Shown one piece after another: positions 25,401 to 36,000 of a DNA stretch of 64,000 bases. Below the pieces are notes generated by a model. That model was given only the letters and a program-made list of their open reading frames with translations. It was not told the origin of the DNA and did no database searches. The stretch's first letter is position 1; each line of letters begins with the position of its first letter. Source of the stretch: Liolophura sinensis (lineage: Eukaryota > Mollusca > Polyplacophora > Chitonida > Chitonidae); assembly GCF_032854445.1 (NCBI RefSeq), contig NC_088300.1, positions 23,231,608 through 23,295,607 of the forward strand, written 5' to 3'. Made by a program: the position numbers and the translations under genes.

Positions 25401-27498
25401 TTCAGTCTGAAAATTCCAGCCTGGTGAAACCAGCTTTGAAAAGTCTTACAGTTAGTGCAAAAGTCAGTCCAAAGGTTCGCCAGCACATAGTGGACAATAA
25501 TGGTAAGCTTTGTGGGATGGGCCACTGACACATTTTTTAGAATTAATACCTAAAGGTCAGTATCTGATAGAAGGTAAAACCAGAATGCATATATGCCTAC
25601 TCTATAAATTGAATTGCAGTTTATAGTGAAGGAAATGCACAAAGCATTTCTAACCAGGCTACACTGGTTTAATCACAAGGCAACAGGCAACAGTCATTCA
25701 GTGGATGTTGTGTGCTTAGGATACATCAATAAGTGCATCCAGAGATGCTTTCAGTTTCAGCATATTCTCATTTTTATAGGACATTTGATAAAGGGCTTAC
25801 TTGGTAGATCCGAACATTCGGTACAGAGGTGAGGATCAGCAACAAAAGAAGGGAGTGATTCACGTGTGAGGATATAAGAGCCCACAAGGGGCCAGACCCA
25901 ACTTTGAAAATGAGGAATATCCAAAAACGCACCCACATATACTGGGCTGTTCAGACCCAACAGTGCCTGCGATTTACACGATTAGAATATAATATTTGAG
26001 TGGTCTGGCCACAATAGATGTGTAGGGCTAGTCCTTTGGACAATTTTCTATACCATTTCTGTAGATATGATTATACGCATCAGAGCCCTGTGCTTGTACA
26101 AGAAATTTAATGAAGGCTTAATAAGACCAGCTTTTACGGTATGGTTTTAACAGGAATACCCTTCTTGGTCAAGTTGCTGAAGTCTGTGGATGAGAGTATG
26201 GTGGGGAATGCTGCACTATGCCTGGGTTACTGCATAGAGATAAGGGGAATGTGTGCCTCCTTGGCGGACACCACCATCGTGAAGGACTTGCTGGTTCTGG
26301 CCAGAGATGGAAAGATTGCAGATGTTCAGCAGAACTGTGGCATATTACTGGCTAAACTGGCCCAGGGAGACAAAAGGTAGGTGTATATTTGTTCCTGGTT
26401 ATGAAACTGTACTCCTGTTTAATTAAGTACAATATTCCCCCTGGCTCTGCCCTGTTTTCTCCCACTATAATGATGGTCATGGTTGTATATTCTTGAGTAT
26501 GGCCTGAAACTCCGTACAGTACTTTTATATACTCTGGCTTGGACTCAAGACTTGCTACATATACATGTATTGTGTACACTGCTTGAAAGTTTTCGCCAAA
26601 ATGATTCTATACATAGAAAGTAGCACCGTCCGAGAGCTTCTCCTTCAGTGGCCATACAGCCCTCACATTATAGCTCCAAGTTCATTGATCATTGTTGGTG
26701 CTTAGACTGTTTATCTCTATGTAACTTCAGGTCCACGTCAGCTATTGATGGTTTGTACCCTTTCTCATATACGATAATAAAAATGGGGCCTCCCTGTCCT
26801 AAGTGGTTAGCATGCAAGCGCGACGCAATGAACCAGGAGTATCTCACCAAAAGTGGTCGATGTTAGTTTATGTACAACTCATGTTGGCTTCCTCTCCGGC
26901 CATTAGTGGAAATGTCTGTCAGCAACCTGCGGAGGGTTGTGGGTTTCCCCCAGGCTCTGCCAGGTTTCTTCCCACCATGGCTCAGTTGGTAGAGCGTTCG
27001 CGTCCGGGGACGGTAGATCCAGGGTCAGTCCTGGGTCAGCTCACACCTGAGACTTTAAAAAAGGCAGTTGTAGCTTCTTCTCTTGACGTTCAGCATTAGA
27101 GGGATAGTGCAACGGCAGGTTGACCTAATCATTATAATGGCTCAGGTGGGGCGACTTACTAGCCTTTGGTAGGTTGTATCAGTAGATAAAAGAGTGATGG
27201 AAATTCGTCCCCTAACAAGGAGGCACATTACACGTTCATACTTTAAAACTCCTTTATCGTCGGATGACTGAAAAAAAGTATGACGTTAAACCCAAAGCAC
27301 TCACTCACTCTTCCCACCATAATGCTGGCCACTGTCGTACACGTGAAACATTCTTGAGCAGGGCGTAAAACATTAATGAAATAAATAAGTCATGATGATG
27401 TATTTTATTTGTCTTTTTCTTTCAGACATTTAGAACGTCTACGTGAGCTACATGGCATTGAAATACTTCACCAAGCATGTGGAAAGAACATTAAGTAA
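12166..27498 (+). CDS. TTC12: Tetratricopeptide repeat protein 12, complete (17 coding exons)
   Basis: Cytoplasmic factor for assembly of axonemal dynein arms in motile cilia. Exons: 12166-12217, 14114-14239, 14701-14778, 14879-15027, 15488-15598, 16227-16359, 16818-17006, 17584-17653, 18446-18540, 19071-19251, 21544-21636, 21903-21966, 23844-23978, 24410-24688, 25406-25502, 26154-26376, 27426-27498. Every intron is GT-AG and every phase closes; the total is 2148 nt, or 715 residues (human 705). Residues ~86-215 hold EDDAKERAQRRKVNEK and three TPRs (KEEGNEEFKSGNYEKAVELY; YTNRAMALIKLQKYQEALSD; HQGKAYLALGNFDEA). ADQLPLFYAGG follows, then ARM-like helical repeats to the C-terminus, including VGNAALCLGYC and LRELHGIEIL. 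Intron 10 holds a Tc1 element and intron 12 a minisatellite; both sit outside exons, so the reading frame is intact. Confidence 0.95.
12469..13010 (-). pseudogene. Hotdog-fold acyl-CoA thioesterase-like remnant in TTC12 intron 1
   Basis: Read on the minus strand, 12716-12469 stays open to a TAA. It shows the C-terminal half of a 4HBT/hotdog thioesterase: an AKFYDSTRVSAQ strand, GLFRFNMGAMVFE, LLVTKGEATDIVAHIFVEVC, then LHLP and an ALALLQEK helix. Just upstream (12717-12790) the VVKTHYFFTFVKY strand continues in another frame, with a stop at the switch. Further upstream (~12995-12900) TDCHGYCIKFLNAARSDAG resembles the D-x-x-x-H-x-x-Y-x-x-F-L-x-x-AR start of the domain, also followed by a stop. 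Either this is a decayed gene copy or it holds exons of a small nested gene. The match rests on pattern recognition of the family and has not been checked by a search. Confidence 0.4.
13356..13501. repeat. (AT)n tract inside a ~20-bp-armed palindrome
   Basis: A TA run (13358-13378) is followed by the arm CCTCAGCCGTATGCAGAGCC (13388-13407), about 70 bp of nearly pure (AT)n, and the reverse-complement arm GGCTCTGCATATGGCTGAGG (13481-13500), one mismatch. It lies in TTC12 intron 1 and should fold into a long hairpin or cruciform. Confidence 0.85.
13975..14078 (+). mobile_element. SINE-A 3' fragment
   Basis: Contains CCGGTTTCCTCCCTCACGAT, CATAAAACACCAATC and an AAATAAATAAATAAAT tail, ending 36 bp before TTC12 exon 2. 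Confidence 0.7.
15158..15412 (+). mobile_element. SINE-A, near full length, diverged
   Basis: Body carries AATGACCCAGGAGGCTCTCA, B-box-like GAATTCAAGTCC, 'GGTCTGTCAGCAACATGCAG' and an AAAACACCAAT end. The A-box is degraded. TTC12 intron 4. Confidence 0.8.
18028..18245 (-). mobile_element. SINE-A, diverged
   Basis: Begins with the TTTATTTATTTAATTGG tail complement and 'TTTTATGCCGTACTCAG', and runs to 'CCTAGGTCATTG'. Several internal differences indicate age. TTC12 intron 8. Confidence 0.75.
19724..21380 (+). mobile_element. Tc1/mariner-superfamily DNA transposon (DD34E type), defective
   Basis: 1657 bp in TTC12 intron 10, flanked by the TA target duplication (19722-19723 and 21381-21382). 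Terminal inverted repeats start CAGTCATGGAAAAAATTATT on the left and CAGTCACGGAAAAAATTATT on the right. Including an inner matching block (TTTCTTGTTCATTTTAA) they extend about 59 bp (19724-19782 and 21322-21380). The element lies in the same orientation as TTC12 and carries one broken transposase gene. The nearly matching ends suggest a fairly recent insertion. Confidence 0.95.
20047..21074 (+). pseudogene. Tc1-type transposase, frameshifted and catalytically altered
   Basis: The first open stretch (20047-20604) encodes the N-terminal paired-like helix-turn-helix (LSERQVAKKLKISKTAVHY), a GRGRKR linker of the GRPR type, and the first catalytic aspartate in FSDESNF. Near 20566-20570 one base appears to be missing; the frame then ends at TAA 20602-20604. 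The remainder continues one frame over to 21074 with VMIWGCFS, the second aspartate in QQDNAPCHTA, and SPDLNPIANRW. In active Tc1 enzymes that last block reads with Glu (PIENxW). Here it is Ala, at the exact 34-residue spacing from the second Asp. Two independent defects therefore make it inactive. Confidence 0.93.
22132..22187 (+). repeat. Diverged minisatellite units left of the SINE insertion
   Basis: Two weak units ('ACTTTTCCTTCTTTATCTATG', 'CATTTTCCTAATCTTTA') match the repeat that resumes at 22436, showing that the array was once continuous and was split by the SINE at 22188-22435. Confidence 0.6.
22188..22435 (+). mobile_element. SINE-A copy inserted in the minisatellite
   Basis: tRNA-like head with an A-box (TGGCTCAGTTGGTTAG), body, 'AACACCAATCAG' end and poly(A) tail. 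It is flanked by the direct repeat TAATCTTTA (22179-22187 and 22436-22444), read as the target-site duplication. The head carries a short internal duplication (ACCCAGCGTAATGA). Confidence 0.88.
22436..22575 (+). repeat. ~35-bp variant of the TTC12 intron-12 minisatellite
   Basis: About three to four units of the type CATTTTCCTAATCTTTATGT + CAGCAAGCAACAAAA. They align with the 39-bp unit that follows but are four bases shorter, so they look like an older or precursor form. Confidence 0.75.
22610..23280 (+). repeat. 39-bp minisatellite, first block (~17 units)
   Basis: Unit: AATCCACACTTTCCTAACCT + TTATCTCTGCAAGGAGAAG, with GAAG/GAAC, CTTT/CTCT-type and TGCAAGG/GGCAAGG variants. It lies in TTC12 intron 12. 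Since 39 is a multiple of 3, three frames stay open for 200 or more codons (for example NPHFPNLYLCKEK on the plus strand), but I regard these as by-products of the period, not genes. Confidence 0.95.
23281..23387 (+). pseudogene. Duplicated intron end plus first 41 bp of TTC12 exon 13 (decoy exon)
   Basis: 107 bp identical by eye to 23778-23884: the last 66 bp of intron 12 with its polypyrimidine tract and TAG acceptor (23344-23346), then 41 bp of exon 13 (23347-23387, ending in CCCTCCAG). After that the sequence drops straight back into 39-bp repeats. If the copied acceptor were used, the exon-13 frame would run on through the repeats (RIHTFLTFISARR units) to a stop near 23793, truncating the protein. 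Confidence 0.85.
23388..23777 (+). repeat. 39-bp minisatellite, second block (10 units)
   Basis: Ten units, beginning directly after the truncated exon-13 copy. The last units match the last units of the first block, including the same variants, so both blocks and their right flank came from one larger duplication. Confidence 0.93.
24797..24968. repeat. Two opposed SINE-A 3' fragments
   Basis: 24797-24830 is a minus-strand SINE-A end (GTTGTTTAATGCCATACCCA). 24868-24968 is a plus-strand one (CCGCCATAATGCTGGCTGCC ... GGCGTAAAACATCCATC plus an AAATAAATAAATA tail). Joined end to end in TTC12 intron 14. Confidence 0.6.
26785..27390 (+). mobile_element. SINE-A split by a SINE-B insertion
   Basis: The SINE-A head and body run 26785-26978 (GGGGCCTCCCTG ... 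CCACCAT) and resume at 27309/27321-27390 (AATGCTGGCCACTGTCGT ... GGGCGTAAAACATTAATG plus an AAATAAATAAG tail). The interruption is the SINE-B at 26979-27308. TTC12 intron 16. Confidence 0.9.
26979..27308 (+). mobile_element. SINE-B nested in SINE-A
   Basis: tRNA-like head GGCTCAGTTGGTAGAGCGTT, GGTAGATCCAGGGTCAGTCC, the body GATAAAAGAGTGATGGAAAT, and TATGACGTTAAACCC with a (CACT)n end. Flanked by TCTTCCCACCAT (26967-26978 and 27309-27320), a perfect 12-bp target duplication. Confidence 0.9.
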
Positions 27499-27531
27499 TG
27501 TTTCTTCGTCATACCCATCCCATATTTATTG

Positions 27532-27537
27532 AATAAA
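27532..27537 (+). terminator. Polyadenylation signal of TTC12
   Basis: AATAAA, 34 nt after the TTC12 stop codon TAA (27496-27498). Confidence 0.7.
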
Positions 27538-28394
27538 GCAGTTAAACTGTGTTTCCAAATCTTTGTGTTCTGAAATGAGTGTAGTGACCAAGTGAATGAC
27601 ACAGTTCATTTGTTTCTGTAAAGTTTGACGTTATTTTGGTGTTATTTTGGTGTTAGTTTTGCCATGATCTATCAGGAGGTAGGTACAGAAGCTGAGACGT
27701 TTGCACTCCTGAATCAAGGTGAAAAAGTACACTACTTCCAACAACACCACCATCTTCCCATAGAGCTGATGACCACAGCCAAAACACAGGACAGCTCACT
27801 CCTTGCCAGGGCACAATGTCCTGACAGCAGATTAACCAGCCTTCACTGCCTTTAGCCTTAACATACACACTCGTCGCTCATGCAACATGCGTGTACAGGT
27901 CACAGTTCACGGACAGCAGACAAAATAATACTAGATTTAAGATATTGCTTTGTTGCTAAGTGAAAGGTGTATGACTTCCTGTAATATTTTGTAACATATT
28001 TTACACTATTTATCGATAAGTGTCATTTTAGACATAATGATATAAATCACCTTCATTTCTGTACACCCAAGCTACCAAGAAAACAAAATGTCCGTTTGAA
28101 TATTATGGGATAATGTAATTGATTTTTGCCTGTTCCAGCATATAAGGAAAATCATGATACCAGCTTGATTTAGTCTTTTACCATTGACTTACGAAACTCT
28201 AGACTTATTGTCATATCATGTGAGTCATGTCATACAGATGGCAACGGCTTATCCGTTTAGATTCAGTTACTAGGTACAGTAAATGGCTTTCGAAGAAGGC
28301 GGGTATTTTATTATAGAGTACATCCTCGGACAAGGTTATGTTTCAAAACATATTCTCAGACATGGTTGTGTTTTGGGGATGAGAACCGGGCTTG

Positions 28395-28680
28395 CGTGAA
28401 CATAGAGAATTTATAGATGAGTCAGCAGCTTGTCAAAGGTCAGTGGGATTCCCAGGGAGCTCTGGTTTCCTAAACCCATGCGAAATACTGACCGCCATCG
28501 TTTATTGTTTCATTTGCGTGGTGGTTATGACATACTCAACAATACTTAAGCAGTATGGTGGAAGGAAACCCGAAGCTATTTATAGGTCTCTGACAGACCT
28601 TTCCACATAGGAGAGGCAACAAGCATGAGCTGGACTTGAACACGCTTGTATACTAACCACTCGGCTGTGGAGCCCCCACC
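28395..28680. repeat. Two opposed SINE-A halves
   Basis: Plus-strand body to about 28510 (CTCTGGTTTCCTAAACCCAT, GACCGCCATCG), then a minus-strand copy from about 28525 to 28680 (GACATACTCAACAATACTTA ... TCGGCTGTGGAGCCCCC). Confidence 0.6.
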
Positions 28681-29299
28681 TCACCCTTTCAGTGAAATCT
28701 CCTGATTTTGTTGTCTTTTTATTATATCAATATTTGTAAGATGAGATTCATAATCAACCAATTTCCGACAAATAAGTTACCGTGCTGTACATGACCAGTC
28801 TGCCTCAGAACTGTGTTCATATAGACTGTTATAAAACGCTATATCCACATGATCGTGGCTTCTCAATCTAACCCGCGGTATGTGTATAGAAATCCACCAA
28901 GATAGGACCACCCTGACAAGTAAAACCGGGACTTAAAGGAAAATTAAAAGATCGACCAGAATTCTGTATTAAATATACTCCTCACACAGGGTAATCTTTA
29001 AAATGCTAATCCATCCCTCTGCCCCATTTATAGTAAATTTGCGTTGTGTACTTAAACAATAGTGAAAGCTTGTATCTTTTTTTTCCTCCCCACTTTTAAA
29101 ACTAGCTTGGCAAGAATTTAGCAGATTTATCCTTTAGCTTGAATTGTTAGACGCACTGGAACTGGCCTATATTTAACTTTGAATGACGGGATTGGCACTT
29201 TAGGTGAAACCTCTATTATGTGTATATGCCCGTTAGCCAACCCTTAATACCATACAATATAAATGGCAATGCCGTGTAGATAACATGTGTTGAAGACTT

Positions 29300-29356
29300 A
29301 GAATAAAGTCAAATCTGGTATTAAGTTTTAGAGCAGTTTTGAACAACCGGGCCCAG
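29300..29356 (+). repeat. Copy of an interspersed motif also at 53.98 and 54.45 kb
   Basis: AAATCTGGTATTAAGTTTTA, GCAGTTTTGAACAACCGGGC. Nearly the same words occur at 53993-54037 and 54455-54500. Confidence 0.6.
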
Positions 29357-32300
29357 TAGAAGATGATATACCAAACACGTGTTGTCAGTATCGTACAACT
29401 GGCGGGACGTCATGTCTGGAGTCATCGTGGCATGTAGCGCTAACTTTCAGTGAGGCAGCACAATATGCAGGTTTGCCTTGGGATCGGTTCGAGTCAACTT
29501 TGTGATTAGAGGTAATAACAAAAGCAAAACTCATAGCATACCCATTCGAATATCTCTGACATGAATCATTATCTTGCGTCATGACGTAACAAAATTCTGC
29601 TGGCTAAACAGTCAGCATTGTCCCTAATTGAATGGGATTTTTTTTTTTTTTTTGTTTTTTTGTTTTTTTTTGCGGTGTCTTTTTTCGAAATCCCTATTCC
29701 AAGACTGAAAAAAGCAATTATTTCAGGTGTCGTTTTTCTGATGACAGTATTGTGTACACTGTGAAGTACTCGGTGTATCGATCAAGCTTATTCTCCATGC
29801 AGAAAAACCCTATTGTGAATGAAGTTTTAGATGTAGCACGGCTCACACGAGCATCAACTGATTTACATAGAGAATCAAATTATCCCATAGCGATAGTTCT
29901 GAGAAAACAATGGTTTCTATACGGATGAGAAACAACAAAACCTCAAATCAAGTCATCAGCTTGAACAGATTCTGTGCACACACACTCTACGTATGTGCTG
30001 ATAAGCAGATGAGCTTATCTTTTTGCTCGATATATTGAATATCCCATGTGGAACATCATATAGTGTTCTCTTGTGAGAGCAGTCGTCCAGAAGTCTCTTT
30101 ATAGGCTCTTCCACAAATAGGTGCTGCATAGATTCTTGTATGAATCACGTCGCCGTTGTCATTATATACACGTGCCCGTAATGCATTGATAAACTCTTTG
30201 TGGAACCCCTCCGTTCTGTCACGACGATTGCATTGGCTTAGAGACAGATACGGACATGATTGCACTCAAACGATTTGCCATGGACAGTGAATTTGTACAT
30301 TTGCCACTCTCACTGCTTGTAGGCTTTTCTGACTGTAAGCGGTTGGCGACGCTCATGTGGGTGTTTACGCAAGCTAGTTTCAATTAAAGACGAGTTCCAG
30401 AAGTAGTGGCGCAGCGCGCATATCTTTACGTCACACGTCGAAAAGTTCGTCAGTAGCTTGCCAAAAGTCGATGGTTTACGCCGGGCACTGTGGTTTTCTA
30501 TACCTATGAAACTGACCGCCGTCGTATAAGTGAAAAATGCTTGAGCATAGCGTTCAGTAACAATCAAACAAATATAGGAATATGACTCTATTCAAGTTCT
30601 TTTTGGGACCCTCGATTATTTTTACACACAAACGTTTGCCTTCAATAGTAAACCAAAATTCATTAAGTGCAGTTTCTCATAAAATTTTTGTGCCCTCTAA
30701 ATGTAGGCCCCAACTTAACATTATTAAATCTATATGCAGATTAGATAAGCGCACGGCCGTTCTGAGGTTTTGGCGACATCCACCTATGGTTATTGGCTTC
30801 AAAGCCGGGTTATGAGACGTCATTGCATGTGCAAGTATATGAACCCCATAGGCCTATATGTGCCGTTTTATCCAGAGATTGCTGACCCAGTCTGTAGCGG
30901 GGGACGGTATACGCATTAAAACAATAATCAGGTTAACTGCACGCTTTGATTATTTCTTGTTTTGTCCGATACATGCAACTAAAGCCTGGAAAATACTGCA
31001 TTTGTGTTTTAAATGTGAGTTGCACGCAACTTGGTACGGTCAATTTGTGTGTTTGGTATGGTCTATACAATGTTTTCGTTCCTGCATGTATAAAAGAGAG
31101 CGTGACGTTTTTGCTCAGTTCTAAGCTATTCACCTCAGTTTGACATCCATCAATATATCATAAACCTTGTACGTTCAGCGTTAAGAAAATAACGAATTTC
31201 GTACCCTTCTTAAGATTTATTTCATTACAGTATAACTTACAAGTATAAAGCGAGTGTGCTGTAGATAAATAGTCGATTTATTCTTTTGCAGAAGATAATT
31301 TCGTACATTTTATTACATTCCCTCTCTTCCATCAGCAGAATGGACATTTTATAATCAGTATATCCTTGTGCATCTTGTTTCACAAATTCATCTTGGTAAC
31401 CGACATCACCGATAGATGATCACCTAATTTCTGGGTGACCTCATAAACTCGTATACTCTTTCAAGACACCATTATCATTATAACGAAACTCTTAAATGAG
31501 GTCATATGGTAAGTTTTAGTGTATCACTGGCTATTTTTAGCCATGAGGAAAGACCAAAAATGTAATTTATAATCGCACATTTCATGTCTCCCACAGTAAA
31601 ATCTTATATGAAACGCAGTATCATTATTCTACCAAAAACGCCCAAGGGAAATTGAGTTTTCATTGCATTCTGGCAGCAATTTAGATCCCTTGATGACTTC
31701 TGACACGTTCTTAAAAGAAAAGACACTAGACTTCATAGCTTTTTATTTTTTAATGTTGCACAACCGAGATATCACAGTTAAAAGTTGGGCACATCGAGAA
31801 AATGGATTTATAATTTTTTGCTATTAATTTTAACCAATCATGCGCGATCTATTCAGTATGTTTCCGCTGACTTTGTTAACCCTATTGTTGCATTACATAA
31901 GAATCACCTATTTGGAGCTTTCAAAGCTTTCACGGTTCTATATGTTCCTTGTGTAATACATTTCGTCACCTGACTGCCAAACCTGTGCTATGGCCCCAGC
32001 GCTATTAGATAAATCTATGAGTTATTCACACACTCAGTGTATTGTTTTTCATCTGCTCTGCGAATAAAAGGTCTACCACTTGTGATCAGACAGCGTGCTT
32101 AAAGTTAAATACGACCTTCTTGGAGGTAGTTTGTCATTAACGCTTTGCACTGTTTTCTCTGACGATGGGTTTGGGACCATTCTTAACCAAGCTAAACTTT
32201 GAAGCAAAAACCTATATCACGGCTCAGCGCTCTTGGGCAGGCAGTGTTGATGTATGTGTACATATAGAGCGTTTGCCCTTAAAAACTGGTGATCAGTAAA

Positions 32301-33052
32301 GGTACGGGAAGTATATAAATTTTGTACTTTCTCATCAAATGGGCAATGGTCAGGTGCCGTATAACGAGTTAAAAATGAGCTATGAAATTTGTTTTTTTGC
32401 AAAACATGATCCATAATTTGGTGAAAAAAAATCATCAGCAAATTTCCAAATCTGACTGTCGCACTGTATAAATATCACACATTCATGTTGATAAAAGCTT
32501 TAATTTTGCTTCTAATTATCTGACAATATGGCATTTGCATTTTACCATTGGCGGTTAAACAGACGCATCCGAAAATATATCTAGTACTGTTAGCTTTGGA
32601 TTGCGTCGCTAAGCTGCTAATTGGTAACACGACATTCATGTGAAATGGCATCAGTGATACTAATACGTCTTTTGTTTAACTAACGGGTATGTCTTTGATA
32701 ATAATCTTTTACCTCATTGCGAATGATACAGATCAAGAACAATCTGTCCCATTGGTCAGGAAAAGTCGATTTCATCAACTTGTTATTCACAAGCACTGTA
32801 CAGTACAGGGTCCAGGTTCAGAAGGTTAGGGATACCCAACCTGTGTCGACGTCATCGAGGTACTGGTAAAAGGCCCACAACCATTGGTTTGGTCCTTCTT
32901 TTCCAGGCCTTGGTCGACATGCCCGGCAGCTCGATACAAGCGAGCATAGAAGCTTAATCCAGCATTACCAGGGTAAGCCACACAGCATATCCGCCGTCAG
33001 TAACACGCATTGTTGATGGACCTAAAGAGTGCCTTATACAGAATTTGACATC

Positions 33053-36000
33053 ATGACAGAAGGGTTGTACATTTATCAAGGATTCAAGATGATAGGTTCT
33101 CTGCTCATTATTGGACTTGTTACCTCTTATTACATGTCATCGGTATTTGGGAGTTTAGTAGATATCCCTGGTAAGTTTTTCTTCATTTTGTTGTTTCTTT
33201 ATTTCTTATATTTCTGTATATCGGTTGAGCCATCAAAAAACGATGACCCTCTTAAATTTGCTATTATTCAAAATGTTTCACCCGTATGAGACTTCAATTC
33301 CACACACATTATTTAATGAATATTAGACAGCTTTCATGGAGATGGGCACCATAGGTGAAATATTGTTAAAGCCACAACAAATCTAAAAGCTCCGCATTCA
33401 AAGAGCATGATGGTAAATTGGAGAATCGGCCCCAGTGCACCTCAAACTGTGCGCCTCAAGAACATATAGCTGTGACTGACAACTTGGTATAACTCCACTA
33501 GTTTGACTTCTGTTTTACTCCTCATTTTCCTGTTACATAACAAGCTTCAGACGCACACGAATCTACATCCATGTTACCGCTGCATTATTGGATAAAGGGT
33601 AACCTACTCCACTTAAAATCTTTGTGTTAAACACTGTAGAGTGGGGAAAATCCCTTCACCACAAATGTAACTTGGTGGAAAATTCTTGAGGTCAATTTAG
33701 ATCGGGAGAACAGTCTTGTCGCGTTATTTCTAAGCAGCCATCTCGGTAGCAGGAAATATCTACAATTCTTGATATGTAATGATATAATTTAAATACATTT
33801 ACACTGATTTAATACAAATGTACACAAAATCAATACACGAAGTCGGGAGATTAGGGATCAAACCAGGATCGGGTCAGGCCAAAGATTTTAAAATTGCTCC
33901 TTAACGCTGGGAGATTAGAGCGAGGGAACAGGGCTGGTTGACCATTTGTGAGTATGATGTATGAAGATTTCACTTTGATGAGTGACAGGCCGGCTGCCTA
34001 GACCACGTGCGCTCTCGCGATGGAATCAACACACATTACTATATGCATACATCGAAATTTACGAGGAAAGGAAATCAATCTACATGTATCGATGCCTAAG
34101 AAGACTAACATTGGTTCACAATACACTTCTTGTATCACACATCTGTTATTACACTTATGTTTTTACTCGAGTTGGTACACTTACTGTCATATTACTCAGA
34201 CAAAACTGCTGTAATAATAAATGGAACGTTGTTAGTAAATTTTTGAATTCCAGAAATCTGATTCTCCTGAATATCAGGCCCCGATAGGTCAGTTGTTTGA
34301 GCGCCCGCTTCGCGAGCGGTAGATCCACCGTCAGTCCTGTGTCGGGTCACACCTAAGCACTTCCTCGTTTGGCGTTAAGCATTAAGTGAATAGTGCAACA
34401 ATTCTTTGCCTGTATAGGTGCGGCTTACTTTCCTTCGATAAGTCGTCTCAGTGAAGCAGCACTAGATAAAAGAGCCGTGGAAATCCGTCGTGTAACAGGA
34501 GGCACATTACATGCACCCTAAGGATTCCTTCGTCGTCATATGACTGAAAAATTGTTAAGTACGACGTTAAGCACTCACTCGTGAGGTTATTGCTTATTCC
34601 TTAAAACGAATGCTTCAGACCACGACTATGCACCCGGACATCATTTATGGTATTCAAGCAACCCTATCATACCCTCTATACAGTCTTTGCTAAAAAGTAT
34701 AATGCAGCTAATCACAGATTCTTTCATTCTGCTGAATTAGTTCTGGCCGTATTGGATTGATTCGCTAATGGTTATGTTTTGTTATTGACTCCTAAATTGA
34801 TTGTGGGGATGTCAGTGATTTGCCATTGATTTTCCTTGACAAAGACTGAGCGCTATTGAGGTCTTGGACACATGAACTTCAGTTAACAGGTAGTCAGCTG
34901 ATTGAAATGCATGGGATTGAAATAAACCTTAAATAGACAAACAGTTAAAGTTTTTGTTTATGAAATCAAGTACATCTACATTACAAGGGACCTCGCCTTC
35001 TGAAAGGATTAAACCGATTGCTCGATATAAGTATGTCCCTTGAGCGATGAGATCGCGTTTTCGAATTTAGGTCTTCCATCTGATATACCTTTAAGTGAGG
35101 AAGTCAGATACCGAGGAGAGTTCCGAGATTAACTGCGGGAACTCCGGTTTCCTCCAACCATAGCCATGACTGCCGTCGTATACAGCGTTAAACATCGCTC
35201 AAATGTTTATTATTCAATTTGCCAGTCAGCTTTCCCTACATACAAGACCTGTTTATGATGTGAGGGTGGGAGCTGAGAGCATTGCATACAAAGAATATCA
35301 AAACCGCGAGAATAAAACCACGCTGATATTGACATTAATTCAATGTGCGTTGTAGCCGTTGTTGAATCAGCAGTGAGTTGAAAATTTATACCTTGCCACC
35401 TGTATTTGTCATCGCACAAAGAGAATATTTCTGAAGAAATTTGTAACAACTGATGATTAATGAGAGTAGGTCAGGAAACAATGTGTATAGTAATAGATTC
35501 GTGCTGAAATAAAAGAAAATCTTAGTGAACAATTGCAGTTTGAACACAGCAATATTTACCACTTAACCCAGTACTTAATATGTTGGCTAGTCAAATATTT
35601 ACGTAGTTTGCATTTTGGTGGTGTGACGGCTGCGGTGGCCTAATGATTAGACTGTCCACTTTGAAGATGGAAGACCCGGAGTCTCACCCAAAGACTTTAT
35701 TAATGGTGCTTGTTGTGTGTCTCACTTTACCTGAGCTTGGCGATTAGTCCTGAGAGGTTAGAGCAGGAAACAGGACTGTTTGGCTGGTGTCAGTATAATG
35801 TGACTGGGTGGGGCGTCATATCAGGTGATACCTCTGTGGCGACAGCACTCGCTCTGCGATAAGAAGACACAGTATACTCACCTAATGACTCCAGGGTCTG
35901 AAAAATTGCGACGTAAAACTCAAAGCATACGTACATGTACTTACGTACATACTTATGGTGTAATTCGGTAGGTACTGGGGTTTAGACACCGATTGAAACG

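Larger units (their letters stand above)
27538..33052. other. Intergenic region, TTC12 to the receptor gene
   Basis: No gene supported. It contains opposed SINE-A halves at about 28395-28680, a copy of an interspersed motif at 29300-29356, a T-rich run at 29639-29662 and a degraded SINE 3' portion at about 30400-30575. The short open frames here lack splice context or recognisable domains. The receptor promoter and 5' UTR probably lie near its right end. Confidence 0.6.

Noticed and set aside
27625-27868. Overlapping frames of 76 and 71 codons just past TTC12
   Set aside because: Both strands are open over the same bases, directly after a polyadenylation signal; no family recognised.
30858-31143. 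Overlapping 60-90-codon frames in the TTC12-receptor spacer
   Set aside because: Frames overlap on both strands with no splice sites, motif or codon pattern; consistent with chance.
34277-34360. Possible tRNA gene with GAGCGCCCGCTTCGCGAGCG
   Set aside because: SINE-B head; the same body and tail recur at 26979, 48435, 60776 and 61888.
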